Shown: positions 11,107 through 21,974, counted from the stretch's first letter. The stretch is DNA of 60,000 nucleotides from Hydractinia symbiolongicarpus (GCF_029227915.1 NC_079878.1:19222001-19282000); one strand, 5' to 3'. Program-made: numbers and translations. Notes: generated by a model from the sequence alone, not told the origin.

Positions 11107-13519
11107 CTAGAAAAATACAACATTTCTTGCAACATAATATATCATTTGCAAATAATACTTTTACAAAAATGTTTCGAGGGTGTATAATGGGTCTTACAGT
11201 CAGAGTTAAAAGCTTTTAATATGTTTTTATGCTGTCTGAGATGCCTTAAATATACTAAAGGCAAAATTGGACCTGACTGAAGACTGGTAAGTTTTCGATC
11301 AGTATGGTTTACTTCCACAGAACATTTGAGTGGACTTTAAATATCAAGGTTTGTTTGTTTATTCTTCCTTCTCACATTTGAGGATATGGTAACGCCTTTG
11401 ACACACACTCAGTATATCTAAAATATCTTCAAATCCCAACGAAATTTTTTTTTTGAACATATGTGTTCTAAAAGATAAACAGGAAGCCCGGGTTTTATAA
11501 GAATTTCTGCAAAGAAGCCAATATAGCGTAACAAGTAAGGAAACTTTAAACTAAATGATTCAACACGAAGTCCAAAACCCGGTTCATACCATGAAGGTAA
11601 TTCTTGTGCTAATTCGCTTGTTATTTGTCTGCGATAAAAATTATATTTGTTGATGAATTGTTATTTGCATGTTATGTGCTTCGAAGTTATTCAACAAATT
11701 AGATAAGAACATGCAAATATATTTCAAAACCTTTTTATATCTTGCGAATTGCGAACACCAAAGCAACACTGATTGATCTTTCTTGATCTGTCTTATGATG
11801 TTTTAATAGAAAAAAAATTACTGAGATTTTCTCTGTTAAAGAAAACGAAGCATAGAGCATAAAACAGTTATGCCAAAAATTAACAATTTTAGAAGAGGAA
11901 AGTTAGAAAAATCGCTGTCTTTAGTCTAATTTCCTTTACGCTGTACGCACTCTTTGATTCTCTTTAAAGAACAAGTTTTTAGATAATTTTTTTTTGGTTT
12001 AACTTCAGTCTTCTTTTTATTATGCGAAACATTAAAAAATGTTGTGTAGAGCATATCCTGATCATAAAAATCCATAATTAAAAAGTCAAGTCTTTATTCT
12101 TATGAATTCGTGTTCTATTTGATGTAAACAAGTTTTTAAAAAAAATCTTATTCGCATGCAAAAGAATTAAGTTTTTACATAAGAGTATTAATCGCATTGA
12201 TGTTTGAAGTATTATGAGATGTTCTTTGAAAAAAATATCACCGCATCTCGAATTAAATTTGGTGTTTGTAGTAAAACGTTAGTAACCTTCCTTTTTTTAA
12301 TACATGTCAAAAGAATAATAGTAATAAAATAAAAACATATGATGCCATTTAGTTTTACAATATTGAAGCTAAATAGTTAGGCTTGACAAAATATCATAAG
12401 AAAGTTTGCTTACAAAGTTGTGAATATGACAAGATGTCTGCTGCATGATTTAGATTTTTTTAAGTATTATTAGGCTACTCCCATAAAGGTTTTTTTTAGG
12501 AGCAACAATACTATTTATAGTGAAATTAATGTTATCCACGTCTAAGAGCGTATTTTAAAGTATTAAATGTGAAACAGACAACTGTTTAAAAGAAAAAGAT
12601 TTTAAGACCAACATTAAAAATAAAATATATATGTAAACTAAACTATCCAAAAATTATTTTGAGAATTTAACACAATAAGAACTCCTCATGTAAAGATAAA
12701 AATCTTGTTTAAGTACAGATAATTTATTGCAAAAACAGAAATGAAAAGTCCTTGCAGGCTAAAAGATTTCGGATTTTTGTTCGTGTTTAATTTTGTTCCC
12801 TATACCTAGGTCGCCAGTAGCCTGTTTTATACAGAACTTCTACAATGTTGCTCCGTTATTTGAAATAAATAGGTATTATCCCGTGGTATTATCTTGAACT
12901 TGCAAAATGTTTCATGTAGTACAAATATCCAAAAAGTGATTTGTGAAAATAAATACTTAACATTGATAAGAAAGAAACGAAGAAGCTTTCAGCTTATCAA
13001 TTTGTTTGTGATGTAAACATAGCTTTAATATTTTGTTATAATAATTATTTTTAAATTATTGTATACTTTTGTTTTGTTACTTAGCAACGTTAAATTTGCA
13101 ATTGTTGTGTTTATACGCTCTGTCATGAGAGAACTTTGTGTCCTTTTCTTATTCCTTTTTCAATACGTGAACCAATCAGATAATTCTATGAAAATCTTTG
13201 GGTTTCCAGACTTTAAAAAAATGTATTGACTATTTGATTTTTTGTGTTTCTCTTTTGCTAGCTGAATAAACACAACTATATGCACGTCAAGATTTTTTTT
13301 ACTTAAATGCATATATAGTGGAGTGTTACTATTTTTAATAATATCTCTCGTAGACGGGAGTTAGATATACATAAACATGTCTATTTAAATATTGAGTTTT
13401 TCCTCATCTAAAAGATGAAATAAAGAACAAAAACATGACGTCATTCTTCTTATCAAATCCTGAAAAGCCGAAACAATATTATTAGCAATCTCCTTGAAAC
13501 TAAAAATCAAAAAATGCAA
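11107..13519. other. AT-rich stretch, no gene seen (copy A)
   Basis: The missing 5' exons of the DJ-1-like gene would be expected here on the minus strand, but I see none. A minus-strand stretch open for about 70 codons (11,418-11,628), preceded by an acceptor-like TTATCGCAG, has no ATG start and no recognisable similarity. The rest is low-complexity AT-rich DNA. Confidence 0.65.
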
Positions 13520-13775
13520 ACTGTCAGCAAGGGATTTGCCTGCTCTCTCTCCCTTTGTTCAGTCTGCAATAGATTTGCATGCTCTTTCTTTATCTGTGAG
13601 AGTTTAGTTGACATGTATGCTCTCTTCCATCTTTGAGCAATTTAGTCAGTAAGGGGTTGACACGCCCTCTCTCCATCCGTGAGAGATTCAGTCTAAGAGA
13701 TTTGCATGCTCCCTCCCATCTTTAAGATATTAGTCAGCTATGGCTTTGCATGCTCTTTTTAATTTTAAGAAAATC
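13520..13775. repeat. Degenerate minisatellite, units of about 40-50 bp (copy A)
   Basis: About five diverged units share the order AGTC, then GATTTGCATGCTC, then a CT-rich block, then CATCTTT or CATCCGTGAGAG. Unit lengths vary, so this is an old array. Confidence 0.6.
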
Positions 13776-13875
13776 CTTCAGCAATGAGAATGAAACTCAA
13801 AACGATTGTTTGATTATTCATTTATTTACTTATTTCAGCCTGATCAGTTTTATGCTTACAAGTTGCTTCGTTTTT

Positions 13876-13917
13876 GAAGGATGTGAGCCTCGTATTGAAG
13901 GATGTGAGCCTCGTATT
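13876..13917. repeat. Perfect 21-bp direct duplication (copy A)
   Basis: The 21-bp unit starting GAAGGATGTGAGCC occurs twice in a row without a mismatch. Confidence 0.9.
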
Positions 13918-14339
13918 GCTTTAAAATACACTGTTATTTGAGCATTTTTGGATGGCGATCGCACACGACGATTATTTTACGATGTTCTTTTTAAATAAAA
14001 TCTCTTTGTGTCAACTTTTACCTCACCTGAATCTCCGCAGGAGGCTTTTTGGCGCACCAGGATGCTTGTACATAGTTGAGAATAGAAACATTGTAGCTAT
14101 ATAAAATAACTATTTATGATAAAGGATAATCATATCCTATATATTTATAATCATTACAAAAAAGTTTTATTTCGCATGTACGTTATTTCTGTACAAAATT
14201 TTATCACTTTCGCGGGCAGAAACATTCGTGTATCAAAAAAAACAAAATTTTGAAAAACGTTCGCGAATGAGCAAAAAATAAGATTTTTATATATTTTTTT
14301 GCTCTGTTTAAAGTAAAAAAATAGAACTGATTGTTTTTC

Positions 14340-15015
14340 CTTTAACTTCCCACTCAGAATCAGTTTCGTCAAAGGTTTTTCTATCTTCACCCAATGTACC
14401 GTTGCACTTTGCTACCACATAATAATTCAAATTCTTCTACCGTAACATCAGAAACGGCTAGTAGATGACTATTCATTTGCCTGTCATACCTCCTTGCTGT
14501 CATCATCACCCAACATTGGGTCGATGTCACGGCAAGGATTTATGCATGTCATCTTCAGTCAGCCGAGCTTAATAGGATCTCAAACATAGCAAAACCTTTC
14601 CAACCATCGATAATGTCTTTTCCTTTCCCTTCACGAACCCGGGAATGCGTTTGACTGTTTTGCCGTCAAAACAGTACACGAAAAAGGAAAAAATTGTAGG
14701 ACATTCACCTAAGGAGATTTCAAGGGTAACCAAATACCTTTTGAATCGTGATTTCACTATTTTGTAAATTATCTTACCGATAGTGCAAGGAGGGCTAGAA
14801 ATTCATACGAAGTCGTGGTTACTTCACGTGCAACAACGCTACAATCAAAGCTGACTGCCCGTTTTATGGAATTGGCCACGGATCTTTATATTAAGCCTGC
14901 AGAAAACAGAGCCATTGACAACCTTTTTAATTTTGTAATGACTTTACCCCCAATCGTGAACAATCCACCTGTTTTAGGTCAAAAAGAAAGCTGCGACAAG
15001 TACCGGAGGAAATAA
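14340..15015. pseudogene. Decayed repeat-encoded gene fragments, member 1 (copy A)
   Basis: On the minus strand (about 14,340-14,560) frames broken by stops encode DIDPML, SHLLAVSDVTVEEFELLCGSK and DETDSEWE. On the plus strand (14,815-15,015) a frame encodes DNLFNFVMTLPP. Both parts have relatives in member 2 at 15,450-15,844, in the same relative orientation. I do not recognise the family. An acidic tail with D/E-D-x-TDSEWE on one strand and LFNFVM-LPP on the other are its marks. Confidence 0.5.
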
Positions 15016-15449
15016 ACATATTAGAGAAATGTTTAGAATGGCAAAAGTTATTGTAGTAATAGATTGATAGACTATGTATGTAGTATGTATGTAGGTATAT
15101 ATCGCATAAAAAGGTATAGTTACAAAAGTTTCCATAGACTTATATAATATACGTAACATAATACATATATACATATATAATATACGTAACATATACATGC
15201 AATACCACGGATTAATTGCAACTTTCCTTACTAAGCCAGTATTTGACAAAAACTTTTGCGTTTACTGATTTTCGAAACAAATTTCCCGGAAAGAACTTTC
15301 GCAAATTCAAAATAAGGTTCATATTCGCGTGAAAAACTTTCGCGAATGGGTAAAATCCAAGAAAAAAAATGCATTCGTTAAATCACATCTCGGGTATTTA
15401 CTGTAATCAAAAATGTATAAAATATACAAGGTTAGGCTAAGTAAATTTA

Positions 15450-15844
15450 ATTATCTCCCTCTTCCCATTCTGAGTCAGTATCGTCGTCACTTTCTTGTAT
15501 CTTGCTTCCACATAACACTTCAAATTTCTCAACTGTGACATCACAAATTGCTAAGAGATGGCTATCATCAGATTGCCCAACATAATTACTCAGCATCGGA
15601 TCTATATCTTGGAAAGGATCAATCGATGGCATTTTGCCTGAACCGAACAAAACCAACAGAAGACATAGCGGTTGGAAATCTGTTCAATTTCGTCATGATG
15701 TTGCCGCCTACAGTCGTTACACCGCAAGCCCCCGGCAAAAGGAAGAAAAAGACTGCATCCAGAAGCACTACTGTTTCAAATAATCGGGACACCCGAGAAA
15801 TGCTCGCAGCTCCAAAGAAGAAAAAACACCAAGTGTTATTGTAG
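15450..15844. pseudogene. Decayed repeat-encoded gene fragments, member 2 (copy A)
   Basis: The minus strand (15,656 down to 15,450) reads MPSIDPFQDIDPMLSN, SHLLAICDVTVEKFEVLCGSK and an acidic end DDDTDSEWEEGDN with a stop. The plus strand (to 15,844) reads VGNLFNFVMMLPP followed by a Lys/Arg-rich tail (GKRKKK, KKKKHQ). The two readings overlap at about 15,629-15,656. Upstream of both members lies a CGCGAA/TTCGCG-rich segment (about 14,205-14,270 and 15,280-15,350). The source is unknown; a decayed transposon is likely. Confidence 0.5.
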
Positions 15845-16672
15845 TTGACGACGATTAAAGTAGAAACAAGAAGCCCAGCGGCTTTAAGATTTCCGTCATT
15901 AGTCTGAAAGATTTTGAAATTCAAAATAGACCTTGAAAACGGAGAAATATGGGGTAAACAAATCACGAGTATCACAATTCTCAACTATTTTTTTAACTAA
16001 CCTACAATGTTAAAATACAACTCAATAAATAAAAAATAAAAATTTTACATAGCTATATGAAGTATTCTAAAATAACAGTTAAAACTTTAACTGGATATTT
16101 TTAAAAGTGATCAGGAAAATTTTGGAAATTCCAGAATACAAAAATCTTGCTACGTAAAAACTTGACGATTCGAATATAATAACTTCTGAACGAGCTCAAT
16201 TTGAATGATGAAGTAGTTCATTGTTTATTAATTCAGCAATAAATACATACATATTACTATTTCAGTATTTAAGGCTTCAAAATTTACTCTCTTGTTGAAA
16301 ATTTTTGAAAATGCTGGTGGTGCATGGTTTGATAACAGCTGACCTGAAAAAGAAAGTATGTTATAAAAATAAGAAACATGAATACAATTTTACCATAAAC
16401 TGCATTAAAACCAGGTTGTTTAAATATTGTCTCTTTTTTAACCTCTCTTTGCCTCTTTGATTTAAAAAGGGAATTTAATACAAAGATACAAATCCATGCG
16501 ATATGATGCACAAGTATATTTAGTGAGATTTTTAAAAATCAAGTCATTTCTAAGAAATCTTAGAAAAATATTTTGTGATACTTTGGGTTGATCTCAAGAA
16601 AGATTTTCAAGCAAATTAGACATAAGGAGAACTGATAATTAGCCAGTAACAGAATAGTTAGCCGTTTTTAAT
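15845..16672. other. AT-rich stretch, no gene seen (copy A)
   Basis: I see no coding segment, RNA or clear repeat here. Minus-strand open frames in it are short and of low complexity. Confidence 0.6.
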
Positions 16673-16870
16673 GGCGCCATAGCTTGGTGGTTATAACTCT
16701 GGCACTTTGTGCGGGAGAACAGGGTTCGATTCCCCTTGGCGGCAATTCAATATTGGTGAGTGAATGCTACCATAGCCCTGGACTAGGACTCCCATCTAAG
16801 CTATGACCTTTCCTGGAAATAATAGACAGGATTTGTAAGGGTAGCCATATAAAATATACAGACATTCTAC
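16673..16870 (+). mobile_element. tRNA-derived SINE-like element (copy A)
   Basis: The head (16,673-16,744) has tRNA geometry. The 5' end GGCGCCA faces a TGGCGGC-A 3' end with one mismatch. There is an A-box-like TAGCTTGGTGG and a perfect B box GGTTCGATTCC. The anticodon and T stems pair poorly, so it is not a functional tRNA. An unrelated body follows (AATATTGGTGAGTGAATGC and onward), as in tRNA-derived SINEs. The 3' end is approximate. Confidence 0.65.
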
Positions 16871-17099
16871 TTATCTATGCAGAATGATTATATATACGGT
16901 GCGTACAGTATAATTAGCTGCTTATACAGCTACTTATACGATATATATCTTTTTACTTAAATTTTCACTTTTCTCCGTTATCGATCTCCCCATAGCCATC
17001 TATATTTATATAGATCAACATAAAGTTGTGCTTCAATTAAAACCAAGAAAAAGAACAAGAAACGATTTTGCAAAAAAGATATAATTTTACTGTAGCTTG

Positions 17100-17157
17100 C
17101 AGTACATATGTCGTCTATATTATTAGAGCAGTACATATGTCGTCTATATTATTAAAC
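17100..17157. repeat. 29-bp direct duplication (copy A)
   Basis: Two units starting CAGTACATATGTCG stand in tandem, differing only in their last bases. Confidence 0.85.
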
Positions 17158-17227
17158 AACAAAACTATTCTGATTTCAAGGAAAAACATGACGCAGCTAG
17201 CTGTAAAGAACACGAAGAAGCTTTAAG

Positions 17228-17408
17228 TTGTTTAATAAACAAAAACATGCTTGTCGCATAATTTTTTGTTTAGACAGATATGCACCAACACAACACTTAT
17301 TTCTTCAAATTGGAGCTTTGAACATTTATCAATTAAATATGCATCAAGTTTTACTTCTCATGTACAAGATGAAACAAAACATAACACCAAAATTGTTTAC
17401 TAACCAAT
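17228..17408 (+). mobile_element. LINE reverse-transcriptase tail, left half (copy A)
   Basis: The frame encodes a segment like the region just after the RT domain of L2/CR1/jockey-type LINEs (KQKHACRIIFCLDRYAPTQHL, then LNIYQLNMHQVLLLMYK). It is cut by the ISL2EU insertion at the AT at 17,407-17,408 and continues in frame at 21,975. The 5' end of the LINE is missing, as usual for truncated insertions. Confidence 0.75.
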
Positions 17409-17599
17409 AGACGATATCGCAGTTGCCGTAAAATTTGAACTGCGCAAAGCATTCTGGGATTGTTCTGGGGATGAAAATAAACAGCGAAGCGATTTTACGG
17501 TCTTTCACAGCGTTGCCTTGAGTAAAGAAAGATATCGATTACATTATTCGTACATTATTACATTATTAGCAAGATATATTTTATTGAATTTGGACCGTT

Positions 17600-18810
17600 A
17601 TGGGTAAAAATGATTACTGTGCTGTATATGGATGCAGTAATGGAAGAAACAGTCCCGATAAGTGAGTTTAATATATATAACTCTCCCACACTAGCTAGCT
17701 AGCTGGCAAAGCAAGTTCTACAAATATTCAATGACAGTGTTTTCTATGTTTGTTTGAACTATTTGTGGTTTATCAGTCTATTTCAGCTCTTTGGATGCTT
17801 GATAACTCAAGTCATACAAATACCCATGCTAGGAATTTTGCTTAAATGCTTCATTTTTAATCTGTCTTCTTTTATTTTCACTTCTTCAGGTTGATCATAA
17901 TGTCTCATGTTGGCATTCTACGATGGCATTCTCCTAAAACTGAGAAAGATGCTAAAAGCTTGGAGAAGGCTTTGAATCGGGGTGGTAAATTCAAAATCTC
18001 TATGTCAACGAAAGTTTGCTCGAACCATTTTGCTGCTGGGTATTGTTCCGATATATGCAGAATACCGACGTTATATATGAAAGGTTATCAATCAAATCCG
18101 ACGAAACGTTCACTACCAACTGAAAGATCTTCACTTTTACCACCACCTAAAGCACGGCAAGTTTTTCGTGATGGATCTGATGACTTGAATTTATGCGACG
18201 TACCATCACAAACACCTTTTTTGAACGGCCATGATTATGACAACGCCATAGATAATGAACAATGTTCTCGTAGTAAAATTTATGAAAATTGTGATTCGTG
18301 CACTTCGAAGCAAAACAAAACTGTTACCATTATACGTCAACAAATAAAAAACAAGCTCAAACGTATTCTTCATACAAATCTAAAAATACTTGGAAAAAAC
18401 TGTTGTCGATCACACCTTGTGGAACAATTTCGTTCATTTCAAAATGCTATGGTGGGTGTGCTTCAGATCGGTATATAACAGAAACTTGTGGCATTCTTGA
18501 GAAAATTAACCCCGGTGACAACTTGATGGCAGATAAAGGTTTTAATATAAGTGATCTGTTGGTTGGAAGAGGATCAAAATTGATTATTCCTCCGTTCTTG
18601 AAGGATAAAATTCGTTTTACCAGAAAAAACTGCAATCGAACCTCTAATATAGCTAAGGCTAGAATACACGTGGAAAGGGCAATAGCTCGAATCAAAGACT
18701 TTCGTATACTCCAAGGTGCAATACCAGTTACAATGAAAGATTTATTGGATGATATTTTTGTCATTTGTGCTGCCATCACTAACTTAGCTCCACCTCTTGT
18801 GCCATTGTAA
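17600..18810 (+). pseudogene. THAP-domain/DDE transposase of ISL2EU, internally deleted (copy A)
   Basis: Exon 1 is 17,600-17,661 (MGKNDYCAVYGCSNGR). A GTGAGT donor joins it in frame to an acceptor at 17,889. The THAP zinc-binding pattern is visible: C-AVYG-C in exon 1, then the W of LRWHSP, then C-SN-H in exon 2, with RIPTLY downstream. The first frame runs to 18,478. The catalytic half is in another frame (about 18,340-18,810): SYKSKNTWKK, then YGGCASDRYITE, then MADKGF, then ARIHVERAIARIK. The segment holding the first catalytic Asp is absent and the frame shifts at the deletion point (about 18,330-18,360). The product would not be an active transposase. Confidence 0.88.
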
Positions 18811-19475
18811 ATGTTTTAACCTTAGGTATTTTCAAGAAAAAAAATTGTTAATATATTCCATTGTGTGATCTTTCACGTCCTACATTTGTTCACGTCCTAC
18901 TTTCGTGGTTACAGAATTTTCAAACTTGTCTGAGAATCTTATTTTTTTCCTTGGAAATCTCAATCGATTCTCGAAATATGCAAAACTTTGATTCAGCTTG
19001 CGCTTGTCTTGTTTATATTTTATAAAGTCCCGTAATTCTCGTCTTAGTTTAAACCAATCAGAGCGCGACATTCATTTCTTTTAGACCAATCAGATAATAC
19101 GGTAAGGCTCGGCGCCGTGGAAATCAAAACAACTCAGGCCGACTTCTCAAACTGCCGAGACATAATGTCTCGTATTATTTTTTATTCAGCCAATCAGGAC
19201 AAGGCTTTTATATTTGAACCAATCATGACAGCGCGCAGTTCGATAACGAGAAATAAGTTGCGTAATATGATCTCAGCGAGAATCAACGACTGGAAGGTTA
19301 AGAATATAGAAAGGCTAACGCAAGGCGTTCACGGTAAAGTTCGGTCCATATGAGTAAATATAGGAATCATAAACTAAGTAAGAATCAAAAGGGGTTGAGG
19401 AAATAATGTCATAATATGTTCAGAGCTTTTTACTTCAAAATATTAACAAAAAAATGATGTACAAGAAGTTTCTTT
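18811..19475. other. Interval between the convergent ISL2EU genes (copy A)
   Basis: About 665 bp separate the two gene ends. It holds four CCAAT words in the same direction at 19,054, 19,086, 19,190 and 19,219, three of them as CCAATCAG/CCAATCAGG. A repeated TCACGTCCTAC lies near 18,877. The short open frames here have no recognisable product. It may contain the remains of another small insertion. Confidence 0.5.
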
Positions 19476-21749
19476 TCATGAGGTATTAGATAAAGCAATA
19501 GTAACATGATCAACAATATCTGCGACAGTCTCCTTCACTTCTTTCTCCACATGCAATGTATAGCATAAGTCTCTAGTATATATTTCAGGTAGTATCAACT
19601 CCTTATACACGACTGTGGCTTTTCGAACAGCCATATCATAAAACTCTTTGTCAAACATAATCCTTTCAACAAAACTGTCTTTCGTGGTGCAAAGAAAAAA
19701 ATCACACCAGTTCCTTCCGGTTGCATGCATTTGGCACTGCATCTGATAAAAATATGTATGTTTACGTTTTAATTTAATATCTACGCCAACAATTTCCAAA
19801 CATGAATCCTTCTTCGAGGCATACTCAGGTATATTCAATCCAAGATGAGTCCAAGGACACTTAATTTCTAATAAGCCAGGATCATGACAACTACAACTAA
19901 CTAATCCATCGGGGCTTGCACCAATAAATGGATATGCCATATCAATAAAAAATCCAGGTTCCATAACTTTGAAGTGTCGATGAGATTTTTTCATGTTCTT
20001 CTCGTATATCTTTCTGGCGACAGGTTCATTATTTATGCCCCATCGACATGCTTTCGATTGATATTTTGAATCATAGTAACCGCAAACTTTAGATATCAAA
20101 GTACGTGTTTTCTTGGGGTTTATAATATCAAAGTTATTATCAACTTTTATACAACAGTCTTTAAACTTTGATGCTGTGACACGATCACGTCGGTATTCAA
20201 ACCATGATACATCCTTGCTTTGATTAGATGTAAGTTCTTGAACAAGAAGTTGCTGTGCAGGACTAATTTTCAAATGGCTAGTAAAATTTTCAAAGGATGT
20301 CGTACCAACTTTTTCAAAATTTTGTTGAACCGTCATAGGTGTTTCAACATGTTCTGTTTCTGAAATTTCTACAACATTCGATATAATTTCTCCATCCGCA
20401 TTATCATGGTGACAACGTTTACGCATCAACTGTACGATGCCACAATTTCCATTCGTAACATCTGCTAATGCGTCAATATCTTTCTCGTAAAGTAAATCTG
20501 TACTACGATCGTTCACATGTCTTGGATCATAATGAAATCTATTTTGTCCATAGCTTTCATTGGGACTTAAAATTTTTTCAGCTTTTGGTTTTTTTATTGT
20601 GATGTTATTTAATATATCAGGGACATGCAATTTTAGCTGCTTCTTGGACGGAACACTCCACTGCTGCTTCTTTGATGTACATGTTTGATTATGTCCCAGT
20701 CTCACTTCTCGCTCAATGTACCAAAGTAAACCACCAACATGTTTGCACACACCTGATACTCTAAAAAAAATTGATAATATTTCATATGCTTGAATTTTTT
20801 TTTCAACTATACCTGCAAAAAAAAATTGTATTTTGGCTCTACAATAACAGGTTACAAAATTGTTAAAATAAACGTACCCGGCAGTGCAACTACAATCACC
20901 AGTAATTACATCACCAAAATCTTTGTGCAAGCAAACCCACACAGAATAAGGATCTTTAGATAATTTCTGTTCTGGAAGACATGAACCACGTACAAAACAA
21001 TAACGAATGTTCGGACTTATCATGTGTGTCATGACATTCGATACATGACCGGACTGTAACAACGAATTTCCTCCCTTGAAGGCTTTGCCAGCATTGTTTT
21101 TTTCTAAATACTCGGTAACATTGTTATTTAACGTATCAGGCAGATTTATGGGTGCTTCTACCCAATCATTTTTCAATGTAGTGGGATCGGGCAGTCTCAT
21201 CAAACCATTCTCTAATAGCAGCTTAGCAGAAACGTCCCTCTTAATTTGTTCTTTCTCTTCCTGAATATTGGTTGCTGATACTGCAAGATTCAATTTATAA
21301 GCTCCGAAGGCATTTTCCACTAATCTGCATTTATTTCCAGTTCGGTTGATGTTTCTGTCTCCTAAAAATTCTTGTAGATGAGACATCGTCCATGTTTCAA
21401 AATCGGCTTTGCACATTCCTTCTTTTATGTTTGGGTATCTCAACGTAGGATCACGAGGTGTGCTTGCTGTTACCCCAGGAATGGGTTTTCGTATAGGCGA
21501 CAAAAGTATAGCTGCTGAAGGAGCAGCAGCATCAGTGTCATCTTGATTTTCCTTCACCGTCATTGTTGATGAAAGCTGAATATAGTTTAATTTTTTCCAA
21601 GTTAAAATGACTGTTTCTAGAACTTTCTGTTTTTTGGCATTTGTCAATCCCTTTAACTTCCCACTAATCTTCAAAAACAACTTTAATTCAGACAACTTCC
21701 AAGCAGCGAAGTTACAAGCTACATCATGCCCAGCTTTCAAACTTTTCAC
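19476..21749 (-). CDS. SWIM-finger/YqaJ-nuclease protein of ISL2EU (copy A)
   Basis: The frame is open for 757 codons. A likely 117-bp intron at 20,761-20,877 (donor GTACGT, acceptor TTTTTTTTAG) is a multiple of three and stop-free; without it the protein has 718 residues. In unspliced numbering: residues 10-50 resemble a SAP-like helix pair; a SWIM zinc finger has C286, C288, C335 and H337, which become CSCTAGVSGVCKH after splicing; residues about 515-725 are a YqaJ exonuclease domain with E575 (GINNEPVARKIYE), D614 (GASPDGL), E628-x-K630 (LLEIKCPW) and a Gln-rich YQMQCQMH motif. YqaJ is a lambda-exonuclease-like fold of the restriction-endonuclease superfamily. All these metal-binding positions are kept. 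Its role in transposition is not known to me. Confidence 0.92.
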   Translation of the reverse strand: MKSLKAGHDVACNFAAWKLSELKLFLKISGKLKGLTNAKKQKVLETVILTWKKLNYIQLSSTMTVKENQDDTDAAAPSAAILLSPIRKPIPGVTASTPRDPTLRYPNIKEGMCKADFETWTMSHLQEFLGDRNINRTGNKCRLVENAFGAYKLNLAVSATNIQEEKEQIKRDVSAKLLLENGLMRLPDPTTLKNDWVEAPINLPDTLNNNVTEYLEKNNAGKAFKGGNSLLQSGHVSNVMTHMISPNIRYCFVRGSCLPEQKLSKDPYSVWVCLHKDFGDVITGDCSCTAGYVYFNNFVTCYCRAKIQFFFAGIVEKKIQAYEILSIFFRVSGVCKHVGGLLWYIEREVRLGHNQTCTSKKQQWSVPSKKQLKLHVPDILNNITIKKPKAEKILSPNESYGQNRFHYDPRHVNDRSTDLLYEKDIDALADVTNGNCGIVQLMRKRCHHDNADGEIISNVVEISETEHVETPMTVQQNFEKVGTTSFENFTSHLKISPAQQLLVQELTSNQSKDVSWFEYRRDRVTASKFKDCCIKVDNNFDIINPKKTRTLISKVCGYYDSKYQSKACRWGINNEPVARKIYEKNMKKSHRHFKVMEPGFFIDMAYPFIGASPDGLVSCSCHDPGLLEIKCPWTHLGLNIPEYASKKDSCLEIVGVDIKLKRKHTYFYQMQCQMHATGRNWCDFFLCTTKDSFVERIMFDKEFYDMAVRKATVVYKELILPEIYTRDLCYTLHVEKEVKETVADIVDHVTIALSNTS

Positions 21750-21974
21750 ACCAAACGTTTGTAGTAAACATTTGTATCACCATCTAAGTTGAAAGTACTT
21801 TCATTTTTATTCAATTCCATCGATGTATTTATAGAAATCTCAGTAACACAGCTCTGCTCATATGAAAATCAATATTAAAATGGCTACTCTCACAGCGCTA
21901 GATAATGTTTATCCCCAGAACGATCCCAGAATGCTTTGCGCAGTTCAAATTTTACGGCAACTGCGATATCGTCT

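Larger units (their letters stand above)
17409..21974 (+). mobile_element. ISL2EU DNA transposon, 4,566 bp (copy A)
   Basis: The inverted repeats are 64 bp with one mismatch (17,409-17,472 and 21,911-21,974), starting AGACGATATCGC. They are flanked by AT at 17,407-17,408 and 21,975-21,976. Inside are two convergent genes: a THAP/IS5-like DDE transposase on plus and a SWIM/YqaJ nuclease protein on minus. This pairing is what I know from ISL2EU elements. The transposase is broken, the second protein is not, and the ends look intact, so the copy may still be movable in trans (inference). Confidence 0.9.

Noticed and set aside
14027-14075. A minus-strand exon-like piece before a GTGAGG donor (MYKHPGAPKSLLRRF)
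   Set aside because: A good donor and an ATG are present, but nothing links it to the DJ-1 exons or to another known protein.
16673-16744. A functional tRNA gene
   Set aside because: The boxes and acceptor ends fit, but the anticodon and T stems do not pair and a SINE-like body follows.
19476-21749. Taking the 757-codon frame as an uninterrupted single-exon protein
   Set aside because: Removing the 117-bp segment with GT-AG borders gives a canonical SWIM finger spacing, so a spliced 718-residue protein is more likely.
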